DNA of 64,000 nucleotides from Sphingomonas naasensis (lineage in GTDB: Bacteria; Pseudomonadota; Alphaproteobacteria; Sphingomonadales; Sphingomonadaceae): assembly GCF_004792695.1 (NCBI RefSeq), contig NZ_SRXU01000001.1, positions 930,001 to 994,000 on the forward strand, given 5' to 3'. This document shows, one piece after another, positions 1-9,800 of the stretch. Made by a program: the position numbers and the translations under genes. The notes beneath the pieces are model-generated. The model was not told the origin of the DNA and did not search any database. It saw only the letters and a list, made by a program, of their open reading frames with translations. How positions within the stretch are numbered: the first letter of the stretch is position 1; each line of letters starts with the position of its first letter.

Positions 1-2
1 CC

Positions 3-56
3 GAAGGCGGCCGCGCGCGCAGCCATGCCGGCTATTACGGCCCCCACCACAAATAG
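3..56 (+). CDS. C-terminal end of an upstream gene (partial, unidentified)
   Basis: The frame open from base 3 encodes a short glycine- and histidine-rich tail ending SHAGYYGPHHK and a TAG at 54-56. It stops ten bases before the next start codon, inside the same apparent operon. The other two forward frames read through into the DUF350 gene. Such low-complexity tails are common on small secreted or membrane-associated proteins that neighbour DUF350 genes, but 17 residues are too few to identify a family. The rest of the gene lies outside the window. Confidence 0.4.
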   Translation, partial: EGGRARSHAGYYGPHHK

Positions 57-65
57 GAGACGGAA

Positions 66-278
66 ATGGTCACCACCCTACCCGCCGTGCTGAGCACCCT
101 GCTCTATTCCGCGATCGGCATCGTCGTGTTCGTCGTCGGTTTCGTCATCCTCGACCTGCTCACCCCGGGAAAGCTGTGGGAAGAGATCGAGCAGAAGCAG
201 AATGTCGCCGTGGCGATCTTCGCGGGCGCGGTCGCGATCGGGCTCGCGATCATCGTCGCCGCCGCGATCCATGGCTGA
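66..278 (+). CDS. DUF350 (YjfL-type) small inner-membrane protein
   Basis: This 70-residue protein has two hydrophobic segments, about residues 10-30 and 46-68, separated by a short polar loop reading LLTPGKLWEEIEQKQN. The pattern fits the DUF350 repeat of YjfL-like membrane proteins, where the loop and its NxxVA start to the second helix are conserved. A ribosome binding site (TAGGAGA) lies just upstream. The stop overlaps the next start by 8 nt, so translation is probably coupled to the spermidine-synthase-like gene. DUF350 proteins have no proven biochemical role. Their recurrent pairing with SpeE- and SpeD-type genes suggests a membrane partner for a polyamine-related modification, which is inference here. 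Confidence 0.8.
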   Translation: MVTTLPAVLSTLLYSAIGIVVFVVGFVILDLLTPGKLWEEIEQKQNVAVAIFAGAVAIGLAIIVAAAIHG

Positions 279-1803
279 AGCCGACCCCGCGACACCCAAA
301 GTCCGTGCGTCCGGTTCCGCCGCGGCGTTGCTCGCCTCGGCCTTCGTCGTCTCCACCTGCGGGCTGATCTACGAGCTGCTGGCGAGCACGCTGGCCAGCT
401 ATCTGCTCGGCGACAGCGTTACCCAATTCTCCACCGTCATCGGCAGCTATCTGTTCGCGATGGGCGTGGGCAGCTGGTGCTCGCGCTATGTGAGGCGCGG
501 CGAATTGCGGCTGTTCGTCCGCGTCGAGCTGCTCATCGCGCTGCTCGGCGGATGCTCGGCGGCGGCGCTATTTATTCTCTTCCCGGTGATCGATCATTTC
601 CGCGTCGCGCTCTACGGGCTCGTCCTCGCGATCGGCTTCCTCGTCGGGCTCGAGATCCCGCTGCTGATCCGCATCCTGCGCGGTTTCGACTTCCGCGAGA
701 CCGTCTCCAACGTCCTCACCTTCGACTATGTCGGCGCGCTGGTCGCCAGCCTGCTCTTCCCGCTGCTGCTGATGCCGCATCTCGGCATGATCCGCACCGG
801 CTTCCTGTTCGGCTTCCTCAACGCCGGCGTGGCGCTGGCGCTGCTGTTCACCCTGCCGCGTGCCGGCGGCTATCGCGGCGAGAAGATAGCGTCGGTGCTC
901 GTCCTGCTCGCACTCGCCGCGGGCTTCATCGCGTCGGACCGGCTCCAGCGCTGGGCCGAGGTGGCGAGCTATGGCGAGCCTGTGATCTATGCCAGCACGA
1001 CCAAGTTCCAGCGCATCGTGCTGACCCGGCGTGACGACGATGTCCGGCTCTATCTCAACGGCAATCTGCAATTCTCGTCGCGCGACGAATATCGCTATCA
1101 CGAAGCGCTGGTGCACCCCGCGCTCGGCCGCGTCGCCAACCCGCGCAACGTGCTGATCCTGGGCGGCGGCGACGGGCTCGCCGCGCGCGAGGTGTTCCGC
1201 CACCCCGGAGTCGAGCGCCTGACGCTGGTCGACCTCGACGGCGAGATGACCAGCCTGTTCTCGCGCACCGCGATGCTGTCGCGGCTCAACGGCGGTTCGC
1301 TGACCGACAAAAGGATGACGGTGATCAACGCCGACGGCTTCCGCTGGGCGCGCGAGGCCACCGGCCGGTACGACGCGATCATCGTCGATTTCCCCGATCC
1401 GGTCGATTATTCGGTGGGCAAGCTCTACACGGACACTTTCTACCGCGCGGTGCGCAAGCTGCTCGCGCCGGGCGGGATGATCGTGGTCCAGAGCACCTCG
1501 CCGCTGGTTGCGCCCAATGCCTATTGGACCGTCGCCTCGACGCTCGAGGCCGCGGGGCTGCAGACGCGGGGCTATCACGCCTATGTGCCGAGCTTCGGCG
1601 AATGGGGCTTCGTCCTCGCCGCGCCGGGCCCGATCCCGGACCAGGCCAACATCCCGACCGGGCGCTTCCTCACGCCGGTGATCGACCAGCGGCTGTTCGA
1701 TTTCCCGCCCGACATGGCGCGGCGCCCGACCCCGGTGAACCGGCTCGACAATCAGGTGCTCGTCCGCGAGTTCGCCGACGCATGGGGCAAATATGAAGGC
1801 TGA
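271..1803 (+). CDS. Membrane-embedded spermidine synthase-like aminopropyltransferase
   Basis: The protein is 510 residues. The first roughly 240 residues hold about seven hydrophobic segments. The rest is a Rossmann methyltransferase-like domain of the spermidine synthase family, with the nucleotide loop LGGGDG at about residue 297-302, the following acidic strand LVDLDGEM, and IIVDFPDP with a downstream YTDTFY, matching the SpeE core. In that family the domain transfers an aminopropyl group from decarboxylated AdoMet, and a SpeD gene two places downstream could supply that donor. The membrane half suggests a lipid-linked or envelope acceptor rather than free putrescine. The ATG at 271 is preferred over an upstream in-frame start because the upstream stretch is arginine/serine-rich shadow coding. 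The stop overlaps the next gene by 11 nt. Confidence 0.85.
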   Translation: MAEADPATPKVRASGSAAALLASAFVVSTCGLIYELLASTLASYLLGDSVTQFSTVIGSYLFAMGVGSWCSRYVRRGELRLFVRVELLIALLGGCSAAALFILFPVIDHFRVALYGLVLAIGFLVGLEIPLLIRILRGFDFRETVSNVLTFDYVGALVASLLFPLLLMPHLGMIRTGFLFGFLNAGVALALLFTLPRAGGYRGEKIASVLVLLALAAGFIASDRLQRWAEVASYGEPVIYASTTKFQRIVLTRRDDDVRLYLNGNLQFSSRDEYRYHEALVHPALGRVANPRNVLILGGGDGLAAREVFRHPGVERLTLVDLDGEMTSLFSRTAMLSRLNGGSLTDKRMTVINADGFRWAREATGRYDAIIVDFPDPVDYSVGKLYTDTFYRAVRKLLAPGGMIVVQSTSPLVAPNAYWTVASTLEAAGLQTRGYHAYVPSFGEWGFVLAAPGPIPDQANIPTGRFLTPVIDQRLFDFPPDMARRPTPVNRLDNQVLVREFADAWGKYEG

Positions 1804-3403
1804 CCGGCGCGCGCTGCTCGGCCTCGGCGCCGTCGCGGCCGCAGCGGCGGGCGGCGGGCTGGCCTATGCGCTGGGGCGCGAGGCGCCGCTGCCCGGCGGC
1901 GCGCTCGCCGGCGCCGACATGGCGCGCGGCCATCGCCTGCGCACCGGCGGATTTCCCGCGCCGAGCCGGTTCGAGGACGTCGATCTGGTGATCGCCGGCG
2001 GCGGCGTCGCCGGGCTCTCGGCGGGCTGGCGGCTGGCCGATGCGGGCTATGACCGGTTCAAGCTGCTCGAGCTCGAGGACCATGTCGGCGGCAATGCGCG
2101 CAGCGGCCGCAACGCGATCTCGGCCTATCCGCTCGGCGCGCATTACCTCCCAGTCGCCAACAAGGAAGCCAAGGCGCTCCAGCACCTGCTCCGCCAGCTC
2201 GGGATGATCACCGGCGATCGCGACGGCGTGCCGATCTACGACTCCGAGCAGCTCTGCGCCGACATGCAGGAGCGGTTGTTCTGGCAGGGCCGCTGGCAGG
2301 AAGGGCTGATCCCGCGCACCGGCATCACCGCGCAGGACCGCAAGGATCTCGCAGCGTTCGAAGCTGCGATGGCGGCATTCTCGAAGCGTATCGGCGCCGA
2401 TGGCAGACCGGCCTTCGCGGTGCCGATGGCGTACAGCGCAGGCGACGCCGATCTGCTCGCGCTCGACACGCTGAGCTTTACTGCGTGGCTCGACGCCCGG
2501 GGCTGGCGCTCGCCGGTGCTGCGCGCGCATGTCCGCTATGCGATGCGCGACGATTACGGCACCGAGCCCGATCAGGTCTCGGCGTGGGCGGGGGTGCATT
2601 ATTTCGCCGCGCGGCGCGGCTGGGCCGCTGACGGCGTCAACGACAACGAGCTGACCTGGCCCGAAGGCAATGGCCGGCTGACGCGCCGCCTCGCCGAGTT
2701 CTTGCCCGGGAAGATCGCCGCCGGGCACATCGTCCACCGCGTGGCGCGCGAGGGATCGGCGGTGCTCGTCGACAGCTTCGACGTCGCCACCGCCGCGACG
2801 GTGCGCACGCGCGCCGGCGCCGCGATCCTCGCCATGCCGCATTTCGTGGCGAAGCGCGTCTGCGGCGAGATCGCCGACCCGCCCGGCTTCAGCTACGCGC
2901 CGTGGCTGGTCGCCAACGTCACCGTCGATCGCCTGCCCGAGGGCCGCGGCGTGCCGCTCGCCTGGGACAATGTTTCGAGCACCAGCAATTCGCTGGGCTA
3001 TGTCGTCGCGACGCATCAGGGGCCCGATGCGATCACGCCCGCAACCGTGCTGACCTGGTACCTCCCCTTGTCGGACATGCCGCCCGAGCAGGCCCGCCGC
3101 CTGCTCGTCCAGCGCCCGGCCGACGAATGGAAGCGGATCGTCCGCGACGATCTGCTCGCGATGCATCCCGATCTCGAACCCGCGATCCGCCGCATCGAGC
3201 TGTGGCGCTGGGGCCATGCGATGATCCGTCCGACCCCCGGCTTCCTCGCGCGCGGTGCGGCGGTGACGCCCGCCCCGCCGCTGTTCGTCGCGCATTCCGA
3301 CCTCAGTGGGCTGTCGCTGTTCGAGGAGGCGCATTATCACGGCGTCCGCGCCGCCGAGCAGGCGATGGCGTTGCTCGGCCATCCGCATGAGAGCCTGTTG
3401 TGA
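1793..3403 (+). CDS. Exported FAD-dependent amine-oxidase-like oxidoreductase
   Basis: This 536-residue protein begins with a twin-arginine-like signal (RRALLGLGAVAAAAAGGG) and so is probably exported as a folded flavoprotein. A dinucleotide-binding fold follows: VIAGGGVAGLSAGWRLADAG at about residues 66-85, the ribose-binding glutamate region KLLELEDHVGGNARSG, and a C-terminal flavin segment around LSGLSLFEEAHYHG. This is the layout of NAD(P)-binding/flavin amine oxidase-like proteins. It sits between the SpeE-like and SpeD genes with overlapping ends, so an oxidised polyamine-type product is plausible. The substrate is unknown. The start is the ATG inside the end of the previous gene. Confidence 0.75.
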   Translation: MKADRRALLGLGAVAAAAAGGGLAYALGREAPLPGGALAGADMARGHRLRTGGFPAPSRFEDVDLVIAGGGVAGLSAGWRLADAGYDRFKLLELEDHVGGNARSGRNAISAYPLGAHYLPVANKEAKALQHLLRQLGMITGDRDGVPIYDSEQLCADMQERLFWQGRWQEGLIPRTGITAQDRKDLAAFEAAMAAFSKRIGADGRPAFAVPMAYSAGDADLLALDTLSFTAWLDARGWRSPVLRAHVRYAMRDDYGTEPDQVSAWAGVHYFAARRGWAADGVNDNELTWPEGNGRLTRRLAEFLPGKIAAGHIVHRVAREGSAVLVDSFDVATAATVRTRAGAAILAMPHFVAKRVCGEIADPPGFSYAPWLVANVTVDRLPEGRGVPLAWDNVSSTSNSLGYVVATHQGPDAITPATVLTWYLPLSDMPPEQARRLLVQRPADEWKRIVRDDLLAMHPDLEPAIRRIELWRWGHAMIRPTPGFLARGAAVTPAPPLFVAHSDLSGLSLFEEAHYHGVRAAEQAMALLGHPHESLL

Positions 3404-3798
3404 CCCAAGCGTGTGAAGGCCAGCATCTGATCGCCGATCTGGCGGGCGCCTCGCGCCTGACCGAGGTCGACCATGTCGAGCGCTGCCTGCTCGCCGCCGC
3501 GGCGGCCGCCGGCGCGACCGTGCTCGAGGTGCGGCTACATTCGTTCGGTCCCGGTCAGGGCGTCACCGGCGTCGCGCTGCTCGCGGAATCGCACATCTCG
3601 ATCCACACCTGGCCCGAATATGGCAGCGCCTGCATCGATATCTTCCTGTGCGGAAGAACGCATGATCTCGACGCCGCGCTCGCCGCGATCACCGCGGGGC
3701 TGGCGGCGACGGTGACGCGGCGAAGCGTGTTGACGAGGAACTTCGGCGGCGAAGCGCGCAACCGCCCGACGGGGGAGCAAGAATGTCTCAGCGCCTGA
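3400..3798 (+). CDS. speD: S-adenosylmethionine decarboxylase proenzyme (SpeD)
   Basis: This 132-residue protein starts at GTG 3400, overlapping the previous stop. It contains the hallmark cleavage site LLAESHISIHTWPE. The family is known to cleave itself between Glu and Ser (here E63/S64), converting the serine to the pyruvoyl cofactor. A conserved acid/base histidine (H68 in the same motif) and the cysteine region GSACIDIFLCG are also present. Length and position of the serine match the short bacterial class 1B enzymes. The product, decarboxylated AdoMet, is the aminopropyl donor for SpeE-type enzymes, which agrees with the gene two positions upstream. The 3' end overlaps the next gene by 16 nt. 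Confidence 0.93.
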   Translation: MTQACEGQHLIADLAGASRLTEVDHVERCLLAAAAAAGATVLEVRLHSFGPGQGVTGVALLAESHISIHTWPEYGSACIDIFLCGRTHDLDAALAAITAGLAATVTRRSVLTRNFGGEARNRPTGEQECLSA

Positions 3799-5333
3799 CG
3801 CGCCGGCAGCTTGTCGGCGGCGCGCTCGCCGCGGGCGGTGTTGCGGCCGCACTGCCCGAACGCGCCGCGGGGCAGACGGCGGGCGCGACCCTGTTTCACG
3901 ACGTCCTGCTGGTCGACGGGACCGGCGCGGCGCCGCGGCGCGCGAGCGTGCTCGTCAGCGGCGAGCGGATCGCGGCGATCACCGCGCCGGGCACGCGCAC
4001 CACCGTGAAGGGCGCGCGCGTCATCGCCGGCGACGGCCGCGTGCTCGCGCCGGGCTTCATCGACACGCACAGCCATGGCGATCCGCTCGACCAGTCGTAC
4101 GAATCCTTCCTCGCGATGGGCGTCACCACGATCGTGCTGGGGCAGGACGGCAGCGGCCCGCGGCTCGGCAAGGATCTCGATCTCCGCAGCTGGATGGCCG
4201 CGGTCGATCGCGCCCGGCTCGATTGCAACGTCGCGACACTCGCCAGCCATGGCACGCTCCGCCGCGCGGTGGGCATCCCCGACGCCGTCCGCCGTCCCGA
4301 CGGGGCCGCGCTCGCCCGCATGGCGAAGCAGCTGGAGGCCGAACTCCGCGCCGGCGCCTTCGGCCTTTCGTACGGCCTCGAATATGTCCCCGGCATCTAT
4401 TCGGAGACCGCCGAGCTGACCAATCTCGGCAAGGTCGTCGCCGGCACGGGCGGGGTGGTGATGAGCCATATGCGCTCGGAGAATGACGAGGAGATCAATG
4501 CCTCGATCGACGAGCTGATCGCCTCCTCGCTGCCCGCGCGGCCGCATATCTCGCACCTCAAGCTGGTGTTCGGCAAAGGCGAGGAGCGCGCGCGTTCGCT
4601 GCTCGAATTCCTCGCCGCGAAGCGCCGCCAGGGGATCGATCTCACTGCTGACGCCTACCCCTATACCGCCGGCTATACCGGCGTCGCGATTCTCTTCCCC
4701 GAGTGGGCGCTGCCGCCCACCGACTATGCCGGCGTCGTCGCCAATCGCCGGCAGGAGCTGCGCGACTATCTCGAGAAGCGGATGATCCGCCGCGGCGGCC
4801 CGGAGGCGCTGCTGCTCGGCACCGCGCCCTATGCCGGCAAGACCGTGGCGCAGGCCGCGCAGGAGGCCGGGCTGCATTTCGCCGACTTCCTGATCAAGCT
4901 GGGCCCGGAAGGCGGCTCGGGCGCGCATTTCACAATGGACAAAGCCCTGCAGGACGTTCTGCTGCTCGATCCGTTCGTCGCGATCTCCACCGATGGCGGC
5001 CCCGGCATGCGCCACCCGCGCGCGACGGGAACCTATGCCAAGCTAATCGAGGAATATGTCGTGCGCGATCGCAAGCTGCCGATCGAGGAAGCGGTCCGCA
5101 AGGCGACGTCGCTTCCCGCGCACGTCTTGCGCCTGCCCGATCGCGGAGTGATCAGGCCCGGCGCCAGGGCCGATCTGCTCCTGTTCGATCCGGGCAAGAT
5201 ACGGGCGCGATCGACGTTCCTCGATCCTTTCGCCAGGGCCGAGGGCTTCGATCTCGTGATGGTCAATGGTCGGCCAGCCTTCGAGGGCGGCAAGCGCGTC
5301 GCAAGGCCCGGCCGCCTGCTGCGGGCGCGCTGA
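3783..5333 (+). CDS. Exported D-aminoacylase-type amidohydrolase
   Basis: This 516-residue protein has a Tat-like signal (RRQLVGGALAAGGVAAALP) and an amidohydrolase-superfamily barrel. The metal-binding HxH is in FIDTHSHGDP (H96, H98), further ligands are likely in SHMRSEND and HISHLKL, and the late aspartate is in ISTDGGPGM. The C-terminus ends with the composite beta-sandwich signature RPGARADLLLFDP. These match N-acyl-D-amino-acid deacylase (D-aminoacylase) relatives, which hydrolyse N-acyl bonds. Export plus overlap with speD suggests a periplasmic role linked to the same operon, perhaps processing peptides or an acyl-polyamine. That link is inference, and the gene could simply be co-transcribed peptidoglycan or peptide salvage. 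Confidence 0.8.
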   Translation: MSQRLTRRQLVGGALAAGGVAAALPERAAGQTAGATLFHDVLLVDGTGAAPRRASVLVSGERIAAITAPGTRTTVKGARVIAGDGRVLAPGFIDTHSHGDPLDQSYESFLAMGVTTIVLGQDGSGPRLGKDLDLRSWMAAVDRARLDCNVATLASHGTLRRAVGIPDAVRRPDGAALARMAKQLEAELRAGAFGLSYGLEYVPGIYSETAELTNLGKVVAGTGGVVMSHMRSENDEEINASIDELIASSLPARPHISHLKLVFGKGEERARSLLEFLAAKRRQGIDLTADAYPYTAGYTGVAILFPEWALPPTDYAGVVANRRQELRDYLEKRMIRRGGPEALLLGTAPYAGKTVAQAAQEAGLHFADFLIKLGPEGGSGAHFTMDKALQDVLLLDPFVAISTDGGPGMRHPRATGTYAKLIEEYVVRDRKLPIEEAVRKATSLPAHVLRLPDRGVIRPGARADLLLFDPGKIRARSTFLDPFARAEGFDLVMVNGRPAFEGGKRVARPGRLLRAR

Positions 5334-5335
5334 CC

Positions 5336-6535
5336 GTGCGCCGCGCCCTCGCCATCTGCCTGCTCCTCACCACCGTCGCCACTCCCGCGGCGGCGCAGGA
5401 CGACCGTTTCGACGCGGCGATTGCGGGCTTCCGCAAGCTGCACCGCGCCGAGGTTCAGCGCGCAGGAATCGCCGGCAGCAGCTTCTATGTGGTGCGCGAC
5501 GGCAAGACGGTGGTCGCCGACCATCTCGGCGAGCAGGATGCCGAGGCGCATGTCCCGGTCGACGCCCGGACCATCTATCACTGGGCGTCGATCACCAAGA
5601 CGATGACCGGGATCGCGATCATGCAATTGCGCGATCGCGGGCTGCTCGGCCTCGACGATCCGATCGTGCGCTACGTGCCCGAGCTCGCCCGGGTCCATAA
5701 CCCCTTCGGCGACACGAGCGCGATCACGATCCGCCAGCTGATGAGCCACAGCGCCGGCTTCCGCAGCGGCACCTGGCCGTGGCGCGACAAGGAATGGCAG
5801 CCCTTCGAGCCGCCGCGCTGGGAGCAGCTCGAGGCGATTCTGCCCTATACCGAGGTAACGTTCCGGCCCGGCAGCCGCTTCAGCTATTCGAACCCGGGGA
5901 TCGTCTATCTCGGCCAGGTAATCGAGCGGCTCTCGGGCGAGGATTTCGAAGTCTATGTCGACAAGAACATCCTTCGCCCGCTCGGCATGCATGCGAGCTA
6001 TTTCGATCGCACCCCGGCGTTTCTGCTGCCGCACCGTTCGCACAGCTATTACATCCGCGACGGCAAGCGCACCCCCGCGCCGTTCGACGCCGATACCGGC
6101 GTGACGGTGTCCAATGGCGGGCTCAATGCGCCGCTGCCCGATATGGCCCGCTATGTCACCTTCCTGCTCGGCGATCCGCAGCGCGCCGCCGATTATGATC
6201 TGATCCTCAAGCGTTCCTCGCTCGAGGAGATGTGGCGGCCGCAAATCTCCGCGGGCGAGGATTTCAGCCAGGGCCGGATGGCCGCGACCACGCAGAGCGG
6301 CCTCTCGTTCTTTCTCGATCAGGGCAAGGGCTTCCGCATCGTCGGGCACAACGGCGATCAGAACGGCTTCCGCGCCTATCTGAGCCTGTGCCCTGATCAG
6401 CGCATCGGCACGCTGCTCGCGTTCAACACGGAGACCCGGGGCGTCGAGAACGCGCCCGGCAACCGCACCACCGCCGAATCGCGCGTGGCGCTCGCCACCG
6501 ATCGACTGTGCGAGGCGCTGGCGCCCGCCCGCTAG
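5336..6535 (+). CDS. Exported beta-lactamase-family serine hydrolase
   Basis: The GTG start at 5336 is two bases after the previous stop and gives 399 residues with a Sec signal (LAICLLLTTVATPAAAQ). The beta-lactamase/penicillin-binding fold motifs are present: SITK (S85-K88, nucleophile and base), the YSN triad (Y184) and a late GHNGD that replaces KTG. The family (class C-like serine hydrolases, D,D-peptidases, esterases) acts on peptides or esters in the periplasm. An open frame extends far upstream, but that part overlaps the amidohydrolase and has no signal-like start. Pairing with a D-aminoacylase-like enzyme hints at D-peptide or acyl-amino-acid substrates. A true antibiotic beta-lactamase role is unlikely. 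Confidence 0.85.
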   Translation: MRRALAICLLLTTVATPAAAQDDRFDAAIAGFRKLHRAEVQRAGIAGSSFYVVRDGKTVVADHLGEQDAEAHVPVDARTIYHWASITKTMTGIAIMQLRDRGLLGLDDPIVRYVPELARVHNPFGDTSAITIRQLMSHSAGFRSGTWPWRDKEWQPFEPPRWEQLEAILPYTEVTFRPGSRFSYSNPGIVYLGQVIERLSGEDFEVYVDKNILRPLGMHASYFDRTPAFLLPHRSHSYYIRDGKRTPAPFDADTGVTVSNGGLNAPLPDMARYVTFLLGDPQRAADYDLILKRSSLEEMWRPQISAGEDFSQGRMAATTQSGLSFFLDQGKGFRIVGHNGDQNGFRAYLSLCPDQRIGTLLAFNTETRGVENAPGNRTTAESRVALATDRLCEALAPAR

Positions 6536-6671
6536 CGCTGTCCGGTCGGCCCTCGTCGCCGCGAGATCCGGTTCCGTCGATTTCTACCGCAGTCGCGAAG
6601 ACAATCGCTGCACAGCCACCGCTCGGCCGTTCTCCATCGCGGGAACGGCTTCGGCAAAGCGGGGGCAATCG

Positions 6672-6693
6672 GACGATCGGGCAGCCGATCGTC
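6672..6693 (+). terminator. Hairpin in the gap before the TonB receptor; weak terminator or leader structure
   Basis: GACGATCGG (6672-6680) and CCGATCGTC (6685-6693) form a perfect 9-bp stem with a GCAG loop, followed by TTCTTC rather than a clean T run. It lies about 135 nt after the serine hydrolase stop and 130 nt before the receptor start. It may end the first operon or be part of the receptor leader. The remainder of the 6536-6824 gap shows no supported gene. Confidence 0.4.
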
Positions 6694-6824
6694 TTCTTCA
6701 GACACTCTTCCATCTTGGCGGAGCAAGTCACTGGAATCCCCGCCGCGCGACTTGGTCGAGTGGCTCGCGTGACACCCGGCTCATCACAATGAGCGGGCGA
6801 TCCCGGCAAGCAAAGGGGAATGAA

Positions 6825-9800
6825 ATGACTAATCGAAGCAGGATTCTGGCGCGGCTGCTGTGCGGCTCGACCGCCGCGATGGCGCTGTCGATCGCACCGG
6901 CCTGGGCACAGGAAGCGGCGACCGAAGCGACGCCCGCGACCGAGAGCGTGGCCGCGGCGCAGGAAACGCAGCAAGCGGCACCCGCCCCGGCGGAGACCAC
7001 CTATCTCCAGACCCCACCCGAAACCGGCGATGAAGTCGTCGTCACCGGCTCGCTGTTCCGCCGCACCAATGCCGAGACGCCGTCGCCGGTGACCGTGCTG
7101 TCAGCCGAAACGCTCGAGCAGCGCGGCCTCAACACCGTCGCCGAGGCGGTGCAGCGGCTTGCCGCAGGCAACGCCGGCACCATCACCCAAGGCTGGAATG
7201 CACAGGGCAATTTCGCCGCAGGTGCGAGCGCGATCTCGCTGCGCGGCCTCACCGTGCAGGCGACCCTGACGATCTTCGACGGGCTGCGCATGGCGCCCTA
7301 TCCGCTCGCCGATGACGGCCAGCGCAACTTCGTCGACCTCAACACCATCCCCAACTCGATCATCGAGCGGATCGAAGTGCTGCGCGACGGCGCTTCCTCG
7401 ACCTACGGCGCCGACGCGGTCGCGGGCGTGATCAACGTCATCACCAAGAAGGAAATTCAGGGCCTCCACGCCAATTTCTCGGCGGGCATCTCGTCGCGCG
7501 GCGATGCCGGCGAGTCGCGTGGCGACCTGACCTGGGGCTATGGCGACCTCAGCGAGCAGGGATTCAACTTCTACGTCAGCGGCGAATACAACAAGCAGAA
7601 CGCGTTGATGGCGCGCGATCGCGGCCATCCGTTCAACACCGCCGACTTCAGCAAGATCTGCAACGGCAACGGCGGTTGCATGCACAACAACAACTGGAAC
7701 GGGGTTAGCCCGGACGGCCAGATCAACGCGTTGTTCAGCACGCCCAACGTCGTGTTGGTTCGTCCCGTCACGACCCCGGACGAGATCATCGGCGACGGTC
7801 GCTACACCTACCTGAACCCCTCGGTCCGCTGCGGCCGTTGGACGCGGAACCAGCTCACTGCCGATCAGCTGGATTCGGACGATTCGCTGCCGCTCGCCGG
7901 CATTTGCGAAGTGAACTACGTCGGCGAATATCTGATGCTTCTGCCCGACGTGGAGCGCTTCGGCGTGTCCACGCGCTTCACCGCCAACATCGGTGACTCG
8001 CATCAACTCTACGCGCAGGCGAACTACTACAAGACGTCGACTCTCGCGACTTCGGCGCCGCATGGTTTCGCCGGCACGCCGCCGCCGCCGAACAGTGCCG
8101 ATACCTATTTCGCGATCCTGCCAGTCTATGTCTGCCCCACGGGCATCGGCACGCCCAATGGCGTGAACACGGGCTGCAACGCGACCAATGGCGTGCTCAA
8201 TCCGTACAATCCCTTCGCAGCGGCGGGGCAGACCGCGCAGGTGCTCTTCCGCGGGGATCGCGTACGCGAAGACCACGCCGTGTCGCGCTCGCTGCGCGGC
8301 GTCATCGGCCTGTCCGGCACCCTTGCCGGGTTCGATTATTCGACCAGCTTCGTCGCGGCGAACTCCAAGCTCACCCGGACCCAGTCCAACTACATCATCC
8401 CGCAGCGCGCGATGGACGTCCTCGCCCGTGGCGAGTTCAACCTGTTCAACCCCGCCGCGACGCCGCAGAGCGTCTGGGACTATCTCGCTCCTGACAACAC
8501 CACCGTCTCAAATTCGGATCTCTGGCAGGCCACCGCGACGCTTTCGCGGCGTTTGTTCTCGCTTCCGGACGGCGGCGTCGATGCGGCGGGCGGCGTTTCC
8601 TATCGCTATGAATCAATCGACGCGCCGAGCGCCAACCCGCAGAACGACCTGCATCCCTATGATCGATACTATTCGGTCAACGCAGTCGGCACCGCGGGCA
8701 GCCGCAAGGTGTTCTCGGCCTTTGGCGAGCTTCAGGCGACTGCGCTGAACAAGCTCGAGCTCAACCTGTCCGGCCGCTACGACTCCTACTCGACCGGCCA
8801 GAAGAACTTCTCGCCCAAGGTCGGCGCCAAGTTCACGCCGGTCCGCGAGCTCGCGCTGCGGGGCACCTGGTCGAAGGGGTTCCGCATCCCGAGCTTCAAC
8901 GAAGCCTTCGGCCTGCCGACCACCGGCTATGTGACCCAGGGCGGCAACGAGGCGTTCTGCGAGAACTATGCGGCGTTCTGCGCGGCGCACGGCAATAGCT
9001 CTTATGCGACCGCGCCTTTCTCGGTCGGCCTGACCAGCACCGGCAATCCCAAGCTCAAGCCCGAGCGTTCGGAGAGCATGACCGCCGGCGCGGTGTTCGA
9101 GCCGATGCGCGGCCTGAGCTTCACCGTCGATTTCTGGCGCATCAAGGTCCGCGACCAGATCGTGGGGATCACCGACCTCGGACCGATCCTCGAGCAATAT
9201 TACACCAACAATGGCGTCGTCACGATTCCCAACCTGACCGTGACGCCCGCCCCGGTCGATCCCGCCCATCCGACCGCGCTGCCGCATATCGGGTTCGTCC
9301 AGGCCTCTTATGTCAATGCCAACCAGCAGGCGGTTCAGGGCATCGATCTCGGCGTCAACGCCGACATCAAGATCAGCGACGGCGTGCGCTGGTCGAGCTC
9401 GTTCGAGGCTTCGTACCTCGGCAAGAACCATCTCACGCTCGTCAATCCGGCGACCGGGGAGCCGCAGGACCCGCAGAAGTTCGAAGGCACGCTCAGCCCG
9501 TGCAACGTGACCTCGTGCTCGGGCTCGCCGCGTTGGCGCTGGAGCTGGCAGAACAGCCTCGCGCTCGGCGACACCACGCTGACCGCCACGGCCTATTACA
9601 CCGCCGGATACGATGTCGCGGCAGTCGACTTTGGCGGCGTCCCCGGCGATTGCGAAAGCGCAGTCGACGCCGGCGCGGCGACCTATGACGACGGCACCCC
9701 GGTGCAGTGCCGCTCCAAGGCAATCTGGAACGTCGATCTGACGGCCTCGCACAAGCTCAACGACCAGTTCACGATCTATGTGAACGTGCTCAATGCCTTC

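Noticed and set aside
1670..3388. Long minus-strand open frame opposite the FAD gene (572 codons)
   Set aside because: It is the arginine/histidine-rich shadow typical of GC-rich DNA; the plus strand carries clear flavoprotein motifs and operon overlaps.
6771..6782. TGACACCCGG before the TonB receptor as an operator copy
   Set aside because: It lacks the central ACCGGT and the second half-site.
6508..6792. Possible 94-residue protein before the TonB receptor
   Set aside because: It overlaps the end of the serine hydrolase, lacks a ribosome binding site and has a composition like non-coding DNA.
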